A stretch of DNA of 64,000 bases from Nocardioides nitrophenolicus (lineage in GTDB: Bacteria > Actinomycetota > Actinomycetes > Propionibacteriales > Nocardioidaceae): contig NZ_JAFBBY010000001.1 in assembly GCF_016907515.1 (NCBI RefSeq), positions 2,790,001-2,854,000 on the forward strand, given 5' to 3'. The notes beneath the pieces were generated by a model. The model saw only the letters and a program-made list of their open reading frames with translations. It searched no databases and was not told the DNA's origin. The position numbers were made by a program, and so were the translations under genes. Shown here piece after piece: positions 55,402-62,765 of this stretch; the stretch's first letter is position 1; every line of letters begins with the position of its first letter.

Positions 55402-57363
55402 GTGGGAGTGGTGGAGTGGGTCTACACGGTCGTCACGAGCCTGGTCCTGGCCGCCGGCCTCGGGGCGGTGATCCGCCGGATCCTCGGCGCCCGGGTGGGC
55501 TGGCTGCGCACCCTGCTGGTCGCCTGGACCGCCCTCCTGGTGGGGATTCCCGTGACCGGGAAGCTGGCCGTCGCCGCCGGCGTCGGGACCGAGAGCGGCC
55601 GGCTGACCACGTCCCAGGGCACGGCGGTCGCCTTCCTGCTGGTCAGCTGCCTGTGGGTGTTCGCCGCCGCGCTGGCGGTGGTGATGCTGCTGGAGGTGCT
55701 CCTGCCGTCGGGCACGGTCCCCGGTCCGCGGGAGGCGTTCGGCCGGTTCCGGTCGTGGCTGCGCCGGACCCGCCGGTATCTGCAGATCGGTCGTGCGGCC
55801 ACCGGCTCGGGGCTCGGGGCGGTGCTGCGGGGCGGTCCCGGCTCGGCGTCGTTCGGGCCCGCCCTCGCCTCCGTCTTCAACAGGTCGGGCGTCACCTTCG
55901 TCAAGCTCGGCCAGATCCTCGCCACCCGCGACGACCTGCTGCCCGCCGACACCACCCGCGCGCTCGCGACCCTGCAGTCGGACGCCGACCCGGAGCCGTA
56001 CGACGCCGTGGCGGCCACCATCGAGGCCGACCTCGGCGACCGGCCGGAGGCGCTCTTCGCCGCCTTCGACACCGAGCCGCTGGCCGCGGCCTCCGTCGCC
56101 CAGGTGCACACCGCGACGCTGCACGACGGCCGCGAGGTGGTCGTGAAGGTGCAGCGCAGCAAGGCCCGCCGACAGGTCGAGGTCGACACCGACATCCTGG
56201 TCCGGCTGGCCCGTACCGCCGAGCAGCGCTGGCCATGGGCGCGCGACCTCGGGGTCTCGCGGCTGGCCGCCGGTCTCGCCCAGTCGCTGCGCGAGGAGCT
56301 GGACTACCGGATCGAGGCGGGCAACACGGCGGCCGGCGCGGCCGCGCTGCGCGAGCGGCCCGACCTCGTCGTCCCCGCCGTGGACGCCGCGCTGAGCACC
56401 CGCCGGGTGCTCGTGATGGACCGGCTGCACGGCGTCCCCCTCTCCGCGGGGGAGCCGGCCGTCGCCGGGCTCACCCCGCAGCGCCGGGTCGAGCTCGCCG
56501 ACACCCTCATCGCCGCGCTGCTCGACACGGTGTTCGTCGCGGGCGTCTTCCACGCCGACCTGCACCCCGGCAACATCCTGGTGCTCGACGACGGCCGGAT
56601 CGGGCTGCTCGACTTCGGCGCCGTCGGCGTCCTCGACAGCGAGACCCGCCAGCTGCTCGCCCTGCTGCTGTTCGCGATCCTCAGCGACGACGCGGTCTCG
56701 GCGGTGGACGCGCTCACCCTGGCGTTCGACGTACCGGACGACCTGGACGTGCCGCAGCTGCGCCGGGAGCTCGGCCGCGAGATCGCCGCGCTCCAGCTGC
56801 AGACGACCATCGGCGGCGACACCTTCGCGCGGATCTTCGTGGTCCTGCGCCGGCACCGGATCGGCGTACCGGGGGACGTCGCCGCCGCCTTCCGCACCCT
56901 CACCTCGGTCGAGGCCGCGATCACCCTGCTCGACCCCGGCAGCAGCCTGCTCCGCTCGGCCCGCGCCCAGCTCCCGTCCCTGCTGCGGCGGCTGGCCGAG
57001 CCCAAGCGGGTCGCCGCGCAGGCCGTCAGCCAGGCCGGTGTGGTCGCCGCCATCGCCCGCCGCCTTCCCGAGCGCGTCGAGCACCTCACCAGCGCGCTCG
57101 GCGACGGCACCTTCACGGTCCGCACCCGCGCCTTCGGCGACGCCGAGGACCGGGCCTGGCTGCGCGACCAGGTCAACAACGGCCTGGCCGCCGCCTTCGG
57201 CATCACCGCCTGCATCCTCGCCGTCGTCCTCGGCCTCCACGGCGGCGGACCGCGGCTGACCGACGAGCTCTCCCTCTTCGGCCTGCTGGGGCTCGCGCTC
57301 GGCTTCTGCGGGGTGACCCTGGCGCTGCGCGTGGTCGTGCGACTGTTCCAGCGCCGGGAGTGA
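55402..57363 (+). CDS. UbiB/ABC1-family atypical kinase, membrane-bound
   Basis: 653 residues. N-terminal membrane helices (two to three), then the UbiB kinase-like domain: KLGQILATRDDLLP, VAQVHTATLHDGREVVVKVQ (Ala-rich/Lys motif), VFHADLHPGNILVLDD and GLLDFGAVG. Two helices close the C-terminus. The family acts in quinone/isoprenoid lipid metabolism as an ATPase. The gene ends at a C-rich tract and the second pair of 112-bp repeats. Confidence 0.88.
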   Translation: MGVVEWVYTVVTSLVLAAGLGAVIRRILGARVGWLRTLLVAWTALLVGIPVTGKLAVAAGVGTESGRLTTSQGTAVAFLLVSCLWVFAAALAVVMLLEVLLPSGTVPGPREAFGRFRSWLRRTRRYLQIGRAATGSGLGAVLRGGPGSASFGPALASVFNRSGVTFVKLGQILATRDDLLPADTTRALATLQSDADPEPYDAVAATIEADLGDRPEALFAAFDTEPLAAASVAQVHTATLHDGREVVVKVQRSKARRQVEVDTDILVRLARTAEQRWPWARDLGVSRLAAGLAQSLREELDYRIEAGNTAAGAAALRERPDLVVPAVDAALSTRRVLVMDRLHGVPLSAGEPAVAGLTPQRRVELADTLIAALLDTVFVAGVFHADLHPGNILVLDDGRIGLLDFGAVGVLDSETRQLLALLLFAILSDDAVSAVDALTLAFDVPDDLDVPQLRRELGREIAALQLQTTIGGDTFARIFVVLRRHRIGVPGDVAAAFRTLTSVEAAITLLDPGSSLLRSARAQLPSLLRRLAEPKRVAAQAVSQAGVVAAIARRLPERVEHLTSALGDGTFTVRTRAFGDAEDRAWLRDQVNNGLAAAFGITACILAVVLGLHGGGPRLTDELSLFGLLGLALGFCGVTLALRVVVRLFQRRE

Positions 57364-57388
57364 GGACCGGGAGCGGCTACCGCCCGAT

Positions 57389-57418
57389 CCCCCATCCCCC
57401 CGTCCCCCCATCCCCCCC
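57389..57418 (-). other. C-rich tract able to form a G-quadruplex on the minus strand
   Basis: Four runs of five to seven C (57389-57393, 57396-57401, 57404-57409, 57412-57418) separated by two-base loops AT, GT, AT. Lies 25 bp after the UbiB-like stop and 66 bp before repeat B1. Gene-free region 57364-57788 otherwise holds only repeats B1 and B2 with their spacers. Confidence 0.55.
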
Positions 57419-57483
57419 GCCCGCACGTGATCGTCCGCCGGGTGTGACGAGGCCGGGAGGTGGCTCGGGCTGGCTGGCCGGGC

Positions 57484-57595
57484 TTGTAACACGTTGTCCG
57501 CTGTTCTACGTGACCCCAGACGTCGGCGGAGGGGGTCTGTGCGGGTCGGGTAGGTGGGGTGGGGGTCATGGGGAGCGGCGGACTGCGTGTTACAG
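57484..57595 (+). repeat. 112-bp interspersed element, copy B1
   Basis: Same 112-bp length and terminal repeats as the A copies (first base T instead of C). Identical to B2 at 110 of 112 positions. The arms pair well beyond the 10-bp ends (TTGTCCGCTGTTCTACGTGA against the mirror arm). Confidence 0.85.
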
Positions 57596-57661
57596 CGCCA
57601 ACCGGGGCCGAGCGCTCCGGTCGGACGTCGTGGGGCTGACGCGACGGGCGGCTGGCCGGGC

Positions 57662-57773
57662 CTGTAACACGTTGTCCGCTGTTCTACGTGACCCCAGACG
57701 TCGGCGGAGGGGGTCTGTGCGGGTCGGGTAGGTGGGGTGGGGGTCATGAGGAGCGGCGGACTGCGTGTTACAG
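57662..57773 (+). repeat. 112-bp interspersed element, copy B2
   Basis: Begins CTGTAACACG and ends CGTGTTACAG. Separated from B1 by a 66-bp spacer; both copies are preceded by GGCTGGCCGGGC, so the duplicated unit includes some flank. Confidence 0.85.
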
Positions 57774-57788
57774 CGCCCGGCCCCGGCG

Positions 57789-57794
57789 TAGCGT
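57789..57794 (+). promoter_or_regulatory. -10 hexamer TAGCGT ahead of 57802
   Basis: TAGCGT lies 7 nt before ATG57802 and 15 bp after repeat B2, so any -35 element would lie in or against the repeat. Confidence 0.5.
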
Positions 57795-57801
57795 CGACCC
57801 C

Positions 57802-58302
57802 ATGACCCCTGCCGACCTGCTGACCGATGCCTTCTCCCGCGTCCTCGGCGTCGTCGAGACCGTCCTCGACGGGGCCGACGACGCGCTCCTCGTCCAGCGC
57901 CCGGGGCCGGACGCCAACAGCATCGCGTGGCTGGTCTGGCACCTGACCCGGGTGCAGGACGACCACGTCGCCGACGTCGCCGGGACCGACCAGGTCTGGA
58001 CCGAGGAGTACGCCGACCGGTTCGCCCTGTCGCTCGACCCCCGCGACATCGGGTACGGCCACTCCAGCGCGCAGGTGGCGCAGGTGCGGGCGCCGGCGGG
58101 GCTGCTCATGGACTACTACCGGGCCACCCATGCCCGGACCCTCGACTTCGTCGCCGGCCTCGCCCCGGACCAGCTCGACCGGGTCGTCGACACCCGCTGG
58201 GACCCGCCGGTGACCCTCGGCGTGCGGCTGGTCAGCGTGGTGGACGACTGCGCTCAGCACGCCGGGCAGGCGGCCTACGTGAAGGGGCTGTTGGCCTCCT
58301 AG
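57802..58302 (+). CDS. DinB-family protein (DUF664-type)
   Basis: 166 residues of DinB-type four-helix bundle: SIAWLVWHLTRVQDDHVADV supplies one histidine pair and VVDDCAQHAGQAAYVKGL the other (metal-binding His residues). Actinobacterial relatives include mycothiol-dependent transferases; substrate unknown. Convergent with the nitronate monooxygenase gene (4-bp stop overlap). Confidence 0.82.
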   Translation: MTPADLLTDAFSRVLGVVETVLDGADDALLVQRPGPDANSIAWLVWHLTRVQDDHVADVAGTDQVWTEEYADRFALSLDPRDIGYGHSSAQVAQVRAPAGLLMDYYRATHARTLDFVAGLAPDQLDRVVDTRWDPPVTLGVRLVSVVDDCAQHAGQAAYVKGLLAS

Positions 58303-59333
58303 AGTCCGGCGCTCAGCTCGCGCAGGATCTCGCCGGCCGGTCGCTCCGGGGCGCTGCGCCAGCCGGTGCCGGCCCACAGGTGCAGCCGATGGGGGTCGCC
58401 GGTGCGCGCGGCGGCCCGGCGCAGCTCGCGGGTGAGGTGGTGGAGCTCCGGATAGCCGTACGGCGCGTCCGCGTGGTGTCGTCGCGCGAAGGAGTTGCGC
58501 AGCGCCCGGGCCGGCCGGCCGGTGAAGGCGTGGGTGAGCATCGTGTCGGTGAAGGCGGGGTCGGCGAGCGCGGCGCGGTGGGTGGTCGTCGTACCGGCCT
58601 CGGGGGCGCGCAGCAGCAGGGTGCCGACCGCGACCGCCTCGGCGCCCGCCGCCAGCAGGTCGCGTACGTCGGCCGGCCCGCTCACCCCGCCCGCCGCGAC
58701 CAGCGGCAGCCGGGTCACGCCCGTCACCGCGCGCACCACGTCGGCGGTGGCGGCGTCGGTGATCGCGCGGCGCGGGTCGAAGGTGCCGCTGTGCCCGCCG
58801 GCGCGGGGTCCTTGGACGACCAGGCCGTCGACGCCGGCGTCCTCGGCGGCGCGGGCCTCCTCGGGTGTGGTCACGGTCGCCAGGACCCGCGAGCCCGCGG
58901 CTCGCAGCGCGTCGATGTCGGCCCGCTCGGGGAGCCCGAAGGTCAGCGACACCACCGGCGCCGGGTCGGCCACGAGGAGCGCGACCTTCTCCCGCCAGGC
59001 GTCGTCGTCGTGTCGCGGCTCGACGGGCAGGTCCACACCGAGGGCGTCGGCGTCGGGACGGATCGCCTCGCGGTAGGCGCGAAAGGCCGCGGGGTCGATC
59101 GTACCCGGCTGGGGCACGAACAGGTTGACTCCGAACGGGCTCCCGGTCGCGTGCGCCGCAGTGAGCTCGGCGGCGAAGGCCTCGGCGCTCAGGTAGCCGG
59201 CCGGCACGAAGGCGAAGCATCCGGCGGCGGTGACCGCCGCGGCGAGCGCGGCCGTGGTGGGGCCGCCGGCCATCGGTGCGGCGGCGAGGGGGAGGTCGGA
59301 GTCGAGCAGGGGCACCTCTCCATGGTGGCTCAC
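58299..59333 (-). CDS. Nitronate monooxygenase-like flavoprotein
   Basis: 344 residues. PLAAAPMAGGPTTAALAAAV, FGVNLFVPQPG, GLVVQGPRAGGHSGTFD, PLVAAGGVSGPADV and GAEAVAVGTLLL are typical of the FMN-dependent NMO (2-nitropropane dioxygenase) family. AGGHSG is the FMN/substrate loop with the catalytic His. It oxidises propionate-3-nitronate or a related nitronate. GTG59333; single gene. Confidence 0.85.
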   Translation of the reverse strand: MSHHGEVPLLDSDLPLAAAPMAGGPTTAALAAAVTAAGCFAFVPAGYLSAEAFAAELTAAHATGSPFGVNLFVPQPGTIDPAAFRAYREAIRPDADALGVDLPVEPRHDDDAWREKVALLVADPAPVVSLTFGLPERADIDALRAAGSRVLATVTTPEEARAAEDAGVDGLVVQGPRAGGHSGTFDPRRAITDAATADVVRAVTGVTRLPLVAAGGVSGPADVRDLLAAGAEAVAVGTLLLRAPEAGTTTTHRAALADPAFTDTMLTHAFTGRPARALRNSFARRHHADAPYGYPELHHLTRELRRAAARTGDPHRLHLWAGTGWRSAPERPAGEILRELSAGL

Positions 59334-59360
59334 CGGCCCGCATGGTCAGGTCGTGGGCCG

Positions 59361-59417
59361 CGCATCTGACGAATGGGTTGAGAACGGGGCGGTTCTACAG
59401 CCCATTCGTCAGATGCG
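59361..59417. repeat. Intact 57-bp hairpin repeat (same arms as the IS30 target)
   Basis: Arms CGCATCTGACGAATGGG (59361-59377) and CCCATTCGTCAGATGCG (59401-59417) are perfect 17-bp complements around a 23-nt loop. It contains the stop codon of the MFS gene (59409-59411) and could act as a terminator. The IS30 at 52228 sits inside another copy of this palindrome. Confidence 0.8.
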
Positions 59418-60719
59418 ACGACCGGACCCGACCCCCGACGTGATCCGGTAGCGCACGAACGACGGCACGGCGAGCGCCGCCACGACCACCAGGACGACGA
59501 CCAGTACGCCGCCGCCGGCCGCCGCGGTCGCCGTACCGACCATGGCGGCGCTGGCACCGTGGGCGACATCGGCGATCCGCGGGCCGCCGGCGACGACCAC
59601 CACGAAGATGCCCTGCAGCCGGCCGCGGACCTCGTCGGCGGCCGCGGTCTGCAGCATGGAGGTGCGGAAGGCGGCCGAGGCCATGTCGGCGGCGCCGCCG
59701 ACGACGAGCATGAGGACGGCGACCGCGAGCCAGGTGTGCACCGACCCCGGCAGCGCGTCGGGCAGCGCGTCGGCGCCGAGCACCGCCAGCCCGAAGCCGA
59801 CCATGGCCAGGCCCCAGACGACGATGCACCAGATGACCGCGCGGCCCTGGGCGCTGACCCGGGAGACCCACCCGGAGAAGACGCCGCCGAGGACCGCGCC
59901 GGCCGGGATGCCGGCGAACAGCAGCGCGAAGGCGAGGCCGCCCTCGTCGGGGCCGAGGAAGCTCTCGTGGGCGATCTCGGGGAACAGCGCCCTCGGCATC
60001 CCGAAGACCATCGCGATGATGTCGACGAGGAAGGACATCATCAGCACCGGCTGGCCGCGCAGGTACGCGATCCCCTCGACCACCGAGCGCAGGCCCGGCG
60101 TCCCGGTGACCACGCCCTCGATCGGCAGCGCCGGCAGCCGGACCACCGCCCACAGGGTCGCGAGGAGCGAGACCGCGTCGCCGGCGTAGAGCCAGGCGAA
60201 GCCGGTGAACGGGATCAGGATGCCGGCGATCAGGGGGCCACCGATCGCGCCGGCCTGCATCACCGTCATGTTGAGCGAGTTCGCCGCGGGCAGCACGTCC
60301 TCGTCCAGCAGGCGCGGCAGCACCGCCGAGCGGGTCGGCTGGTTGACGGCGAAGAAGGCCTGCTGGACCGAGAACAGCCCGAGCAGCAGCCAGACGTTGC
60401 TCATCCCGAGCGCGGCCTGCACCCAGAACAGCGCGGCGGTGCCGATCAGGCCGCAGGTGGTGACGAGCAGCATGGTGCGCCGGTCGAAGTGGTCGGCGAG
60501 CGCGCCGCCCCACAGGCCGAACACGACGAGCGGGACCAGGCCGAACACCCCGGTCAGGCCGACGTACGCCGACGAGCCGGTGTCGGCGTAGATCTGGGCC
60601 GGGACGGCGACGACGGTCAGCTGCGCGCCGACGACCGTGACGATGTTGGCCGTCCACAGCCGCCGGAAGTGCGGGTTCCGCAACGGCCGGGTGTCGGCCA
60701 GCATCCCGCGAAGACTCAC
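59409..60719 (-). CDS. MFS transporter, EntS-like family
   Basis: 436 residues with twelve TM helices. Motif A variant GGALADHFDRRTMLL after TM2, NQPTRSAVLPRL between TM4 and TM5, and an EntS-type C-terminal half. Relatives export siderophores or drugs; substrate unknown. GTG60719 is preceded at 6 nt by TAGCCT (60726-60731). It ends in the 57-bp hairpin. Confidence 0.85.
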   Translation of the reverse strand: MSLRGMLADTRPLRNPHFRRLWTANIVTVVGAQLTVVAVPAQIYADTGSSAYVGLTGVFGLVPLVVFGLWGGALADHFDRRTMLLVTTCGLIGTAALFWVQAALGMSNVWLLLGLFSVQQAFFAVNQPTRSAVLPRLLDEDVLPAANSLNMTVMQAGAIGGPLIAGILIPFTGFAWLYAGDAVSLLATLWAVVRLPALPIEGVVTGTPGLRSVVEGIAYLRGQPVLMMSFLVDIIAMVFGMPRALFPEIAHESFLGPDEGGLAFALLFAGIPAGAVLGGVFSGWVSRVSAQGRAVIWCIVVWGLAMVGFGLAVLGADALPDALPGSVHTWLAVAVLMLVVGGAADMASAAFRTSMLQTAAADEVRGRLQGIFVVVVAGGPRIADVAHGASAAMVGTATAAAGGGVLVVVLVVVAALAVPSFVRYRITSGVGSGRRI

Positions 60720-60725
60720 CGGAGC

Positions 60726-60731
60726 AGGCTA
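60726..60731 (-). promoter_or_regulatory. -10 hexamer TAGCCT, leaderless MFS start
   Basis: Minus-strand TAGCCT exactly 6 nt before GTG60719. Confidence 0.6.
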
Positions 60732-60785
60732 CGGAGCCGACGCGCCCGGCGATGAATCGGCCCCGCCGACCCGGTCGACATCTCC

Positions 60786-61085
60786 ATGAGCACCTCCGAG
60801 CACAGCGGCGTCGGTCCGCTCGACATCACCTTCACCGAGACCCTCCGCCGGAGCGAGGCGAAGGGCGGCTGGACGTACGTCGTCTGGCCGGAGTCCGTCG
60901 CGCGCTTCGGCACCCGCGGCCGGGTCAAGGTCCGCGGCACCGTCGACGGCACGCCCTTCGAGACCTCCTTCATGGCCCTCGGCGACGGCACCCACAAGCT
61001 GCCGGTCGCCACCGCGCTCCGGGTCGACTCCGGCAAGGCCGCGGGGGACACCGTCGAGGTGCACCTCACCGAGCGGCTGGCCTGA
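60786..61085 (+). CDS. DUF1905-family protein
   Basis: 99 residues. [47 protein letters not shown] (parts: [17 protein letters not shown], then [19 protein letters not shown]) matches DUF1905. Second DUF1905 member in the window, with a longer N-terminus than the 15444 protein. Confidence 0.8.
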   Translation: MSTSEHSGVGPLDITFTETLRRSEAKGGWTYVVWPESVARFGTRGRVKVRGTVDGTPFETSFMALGDGTHKLPVATALRVDSGKAAGDTVEVHLTERLA

Positions 61086-61200
61086 GCGCCGCGGAGCGGT
61101 GGAGAATTCTCGTGGGACGCTGTCGTGGCGGGCCTCGCCCGTTCGTGGACAGGGTGAGCGGCACCCGGGACCGCACCCCGACCGATACCAGGAGATTCCG

Positions 61201-61551
61201 ATGACCCAGTACCTGATGGCCGTGCACGGCAGCGACGACGACTACGCGCAGATCACCGCGGAGCAGATGCAGGAGATGTTCGAGGCGACCGACCGCTTCA
61301 ACCAGCAGCTCCGGGCCGACGGGGTCTGGGTGTTCGCCGGCGGCCTGGAGACCGTCGCGTCGGCGTCGGTGGTCGACGGGTCCGGCGAGGCGCCGGTCGT
61401 CACCGACGGGCCCTACCTGGAGACCAAGGAGCACATCGGCGGCTTCTGGATCATCGACGTCCCCGACCACGACACCGCGCTGAAGTACGCCGCGGCGGGC
61501 TCGAAGGCCTGCCAGGGCAAGGTCGAGGTCCGTCCCTTCCAGGCCGAATGA
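61201..61551 (+). CDS. YCII/DGPF-domain protein
   Basis: 116 residues. YLMAVHGSDDDYAQITAEQMQEM, VVTDGPYLETKEHIGGFWII and ACQGKVEVRPF are typical YCII-like features (DGPxxExKE motif). AGGAG lies 6-10 nt upstream of ATG61201. It overlaps the sigma-factor ATG by 4 bp; DGPF proteins are known genomic partners of ECF42-type sigma factors. Confidence 0.88.
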   Translation: MTQYLMAVHGSDDDYAQITAEQMQEMFEATDRFNQQLRADGVWVFAGGLETVASASVVDGSGEAPVVTDGPYLETKEHIGGFWIIDVPDHDTALKYAAAGSKACQGKVEVRPFQAE

Positions 61552-62765
61552 GCCAGGACGCCCGCGCAGCCGTCGAACGGATCTTCCGCGACGAGTACGG
61601 CCGGCTGATCGCCTCCCTGGTCCGGCGCTTCGGTGACATCGACCTCGCCGAGGACGCGGCCGGCGAGGCGCTCGTCACGGCACTCGAGAAGTGGCCGGCG
61701 GACGGCGTTCCGCCCAATCCCGGCGCGTGGCTCACCACCACCGCCGGGAACCGGGCGATCGACCGGATCCGCCGCGAGAAGCTCCGTGATGGCAAGCACC
61801 AGGCAGCCGTCATGATCGCGGACGACACACCCCACGCGCCGACCGGCGTCATCGAGGACGACCGGCTCCGGCTGATCTTCACCTGCTGCCACCCGGCGCT
61901 CGCGCCGGAGGCCCGGATCGCGCTCACCCTGCGCCTGCTCGGCGGCCTCACCGTCGCCGAGATCGCCAGTGCCTTCCTCGTCCAGGAGACGACGATGGCG
62001 CAGCGGATCACCCGCGCCAAGGCCAAGATCAAGGGCGCGAACATCCCGTACCGGGTGCCGGAGAACGAGGACCTGCCCTCGCGGGTCGGCGCCGTGCTCG
62101 CGGTGGTGCTGCTGATCTTCAACGAGGGCTACCTCTCCTCCGGCGACGGCGACCCGATCCGCGCGGAGCTCACCGGCGAGGCGATCCGGCTGGCGCGGAT
62201 CGTCCACCAGCTGCTGCCCACCGACCTCGAGGCGACCGGGCTGCTGGCGCTGCTGCTGCTGACCGAGGCCCGGCGTACCGCCCGGGTCCGGGGCGGCGAG
62301 CTGGTGCCGCTGGAGGAGCAGGACCGCGGCGGCTGGGACCGGGCGCTCATCGCCGAGGGCCATGACCTGGTCCGGGCCTGCCTCGCCGCCAACCGGCCCG
62401 GCCGCTACCAGATCCTGGCCGCGGTCAACGCCGTCCACACCGACGCCCCGACCGCCGCCGCGACCGACTGGTCCCAGGTGGTCGCGCTCTACGACCAGCT
62501 CGCGCGCATCGACCCCTCGCCGATCGTCGCGCTCAACCGTGCGGTCGCGGTCGCCGAGCTCGACGGCCCCGAGGTCGCGCTCGCGATCGTCGAGCGGCTG
62601 CCGCTCGACGGCTACCACGCCTGGCACGCCACCCGGGCCGAGCTGCTGCGCCGGCTCGGCCGCAGCGCCGACGCCCGGGAGCAGTACGACGCCGCGCTGG
62701 CGGTGTGCGACAACCAGGCCGAGCGCGCGTACCTGCTCAGGAAGCGGGGACAGCTGGCCGGCTGA
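61548..62765 (+). CDS. ECF sigma factor with C-terminal TPR-like extension (ECF42 type)
   Basis: 405 residues. Sigma-2 (VERIFRDEYGRLIASLVRRFGDIDLAEDA) and sigma-4 (ALTLRLLGGLTVAEIASAFLVQETTMAQRITRAKAKI) regions are followed by the long DUF6596/TPR-like extension of ECF42 proteins (LPSRVGAVLAVVLLIFNEGY; LNRAVAVAELDGPEVAL). There is no anti-sigma gene, as expected for ECF42. It probably drives the YCII gene. Its end overlaps the convergent kinase gene by 29 bp. Confidence 0.9.
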   Translation: MSQDARAAVERIFRDEYGRLIASLVRRFGDIDLAEDAAGEALVTALEKWPADGVPPNPGAWLTTTAGNRAIDRIRREKLRDGKHQAAVMIADDTPHAPTGVIEDDRLRLIFTCCHPALAPEARIALTLRLLGGLTVAEIASAFLVQETTMAQRITRAKAKIKGANIPYRVPENEDLPSRVGAVLAVVLLIFNEGYLSSGDGDPIRAELTGEAIRLARIVHQLLPTDLEATGLLALLLLTEARRTARVRGGELVPLEEQDRGGWDRALIAEGHDLVRACLAANRPGRYQILAAVNAVHTDAPTAAATDWSQVVALYDQLARIDPSPIVALNRAVAVAELDGPEVALAIVERLPLDGYHAWHATRAELLRRLGRSADAREQYDAALAVCDNQAERAYLLRKRGQLAG

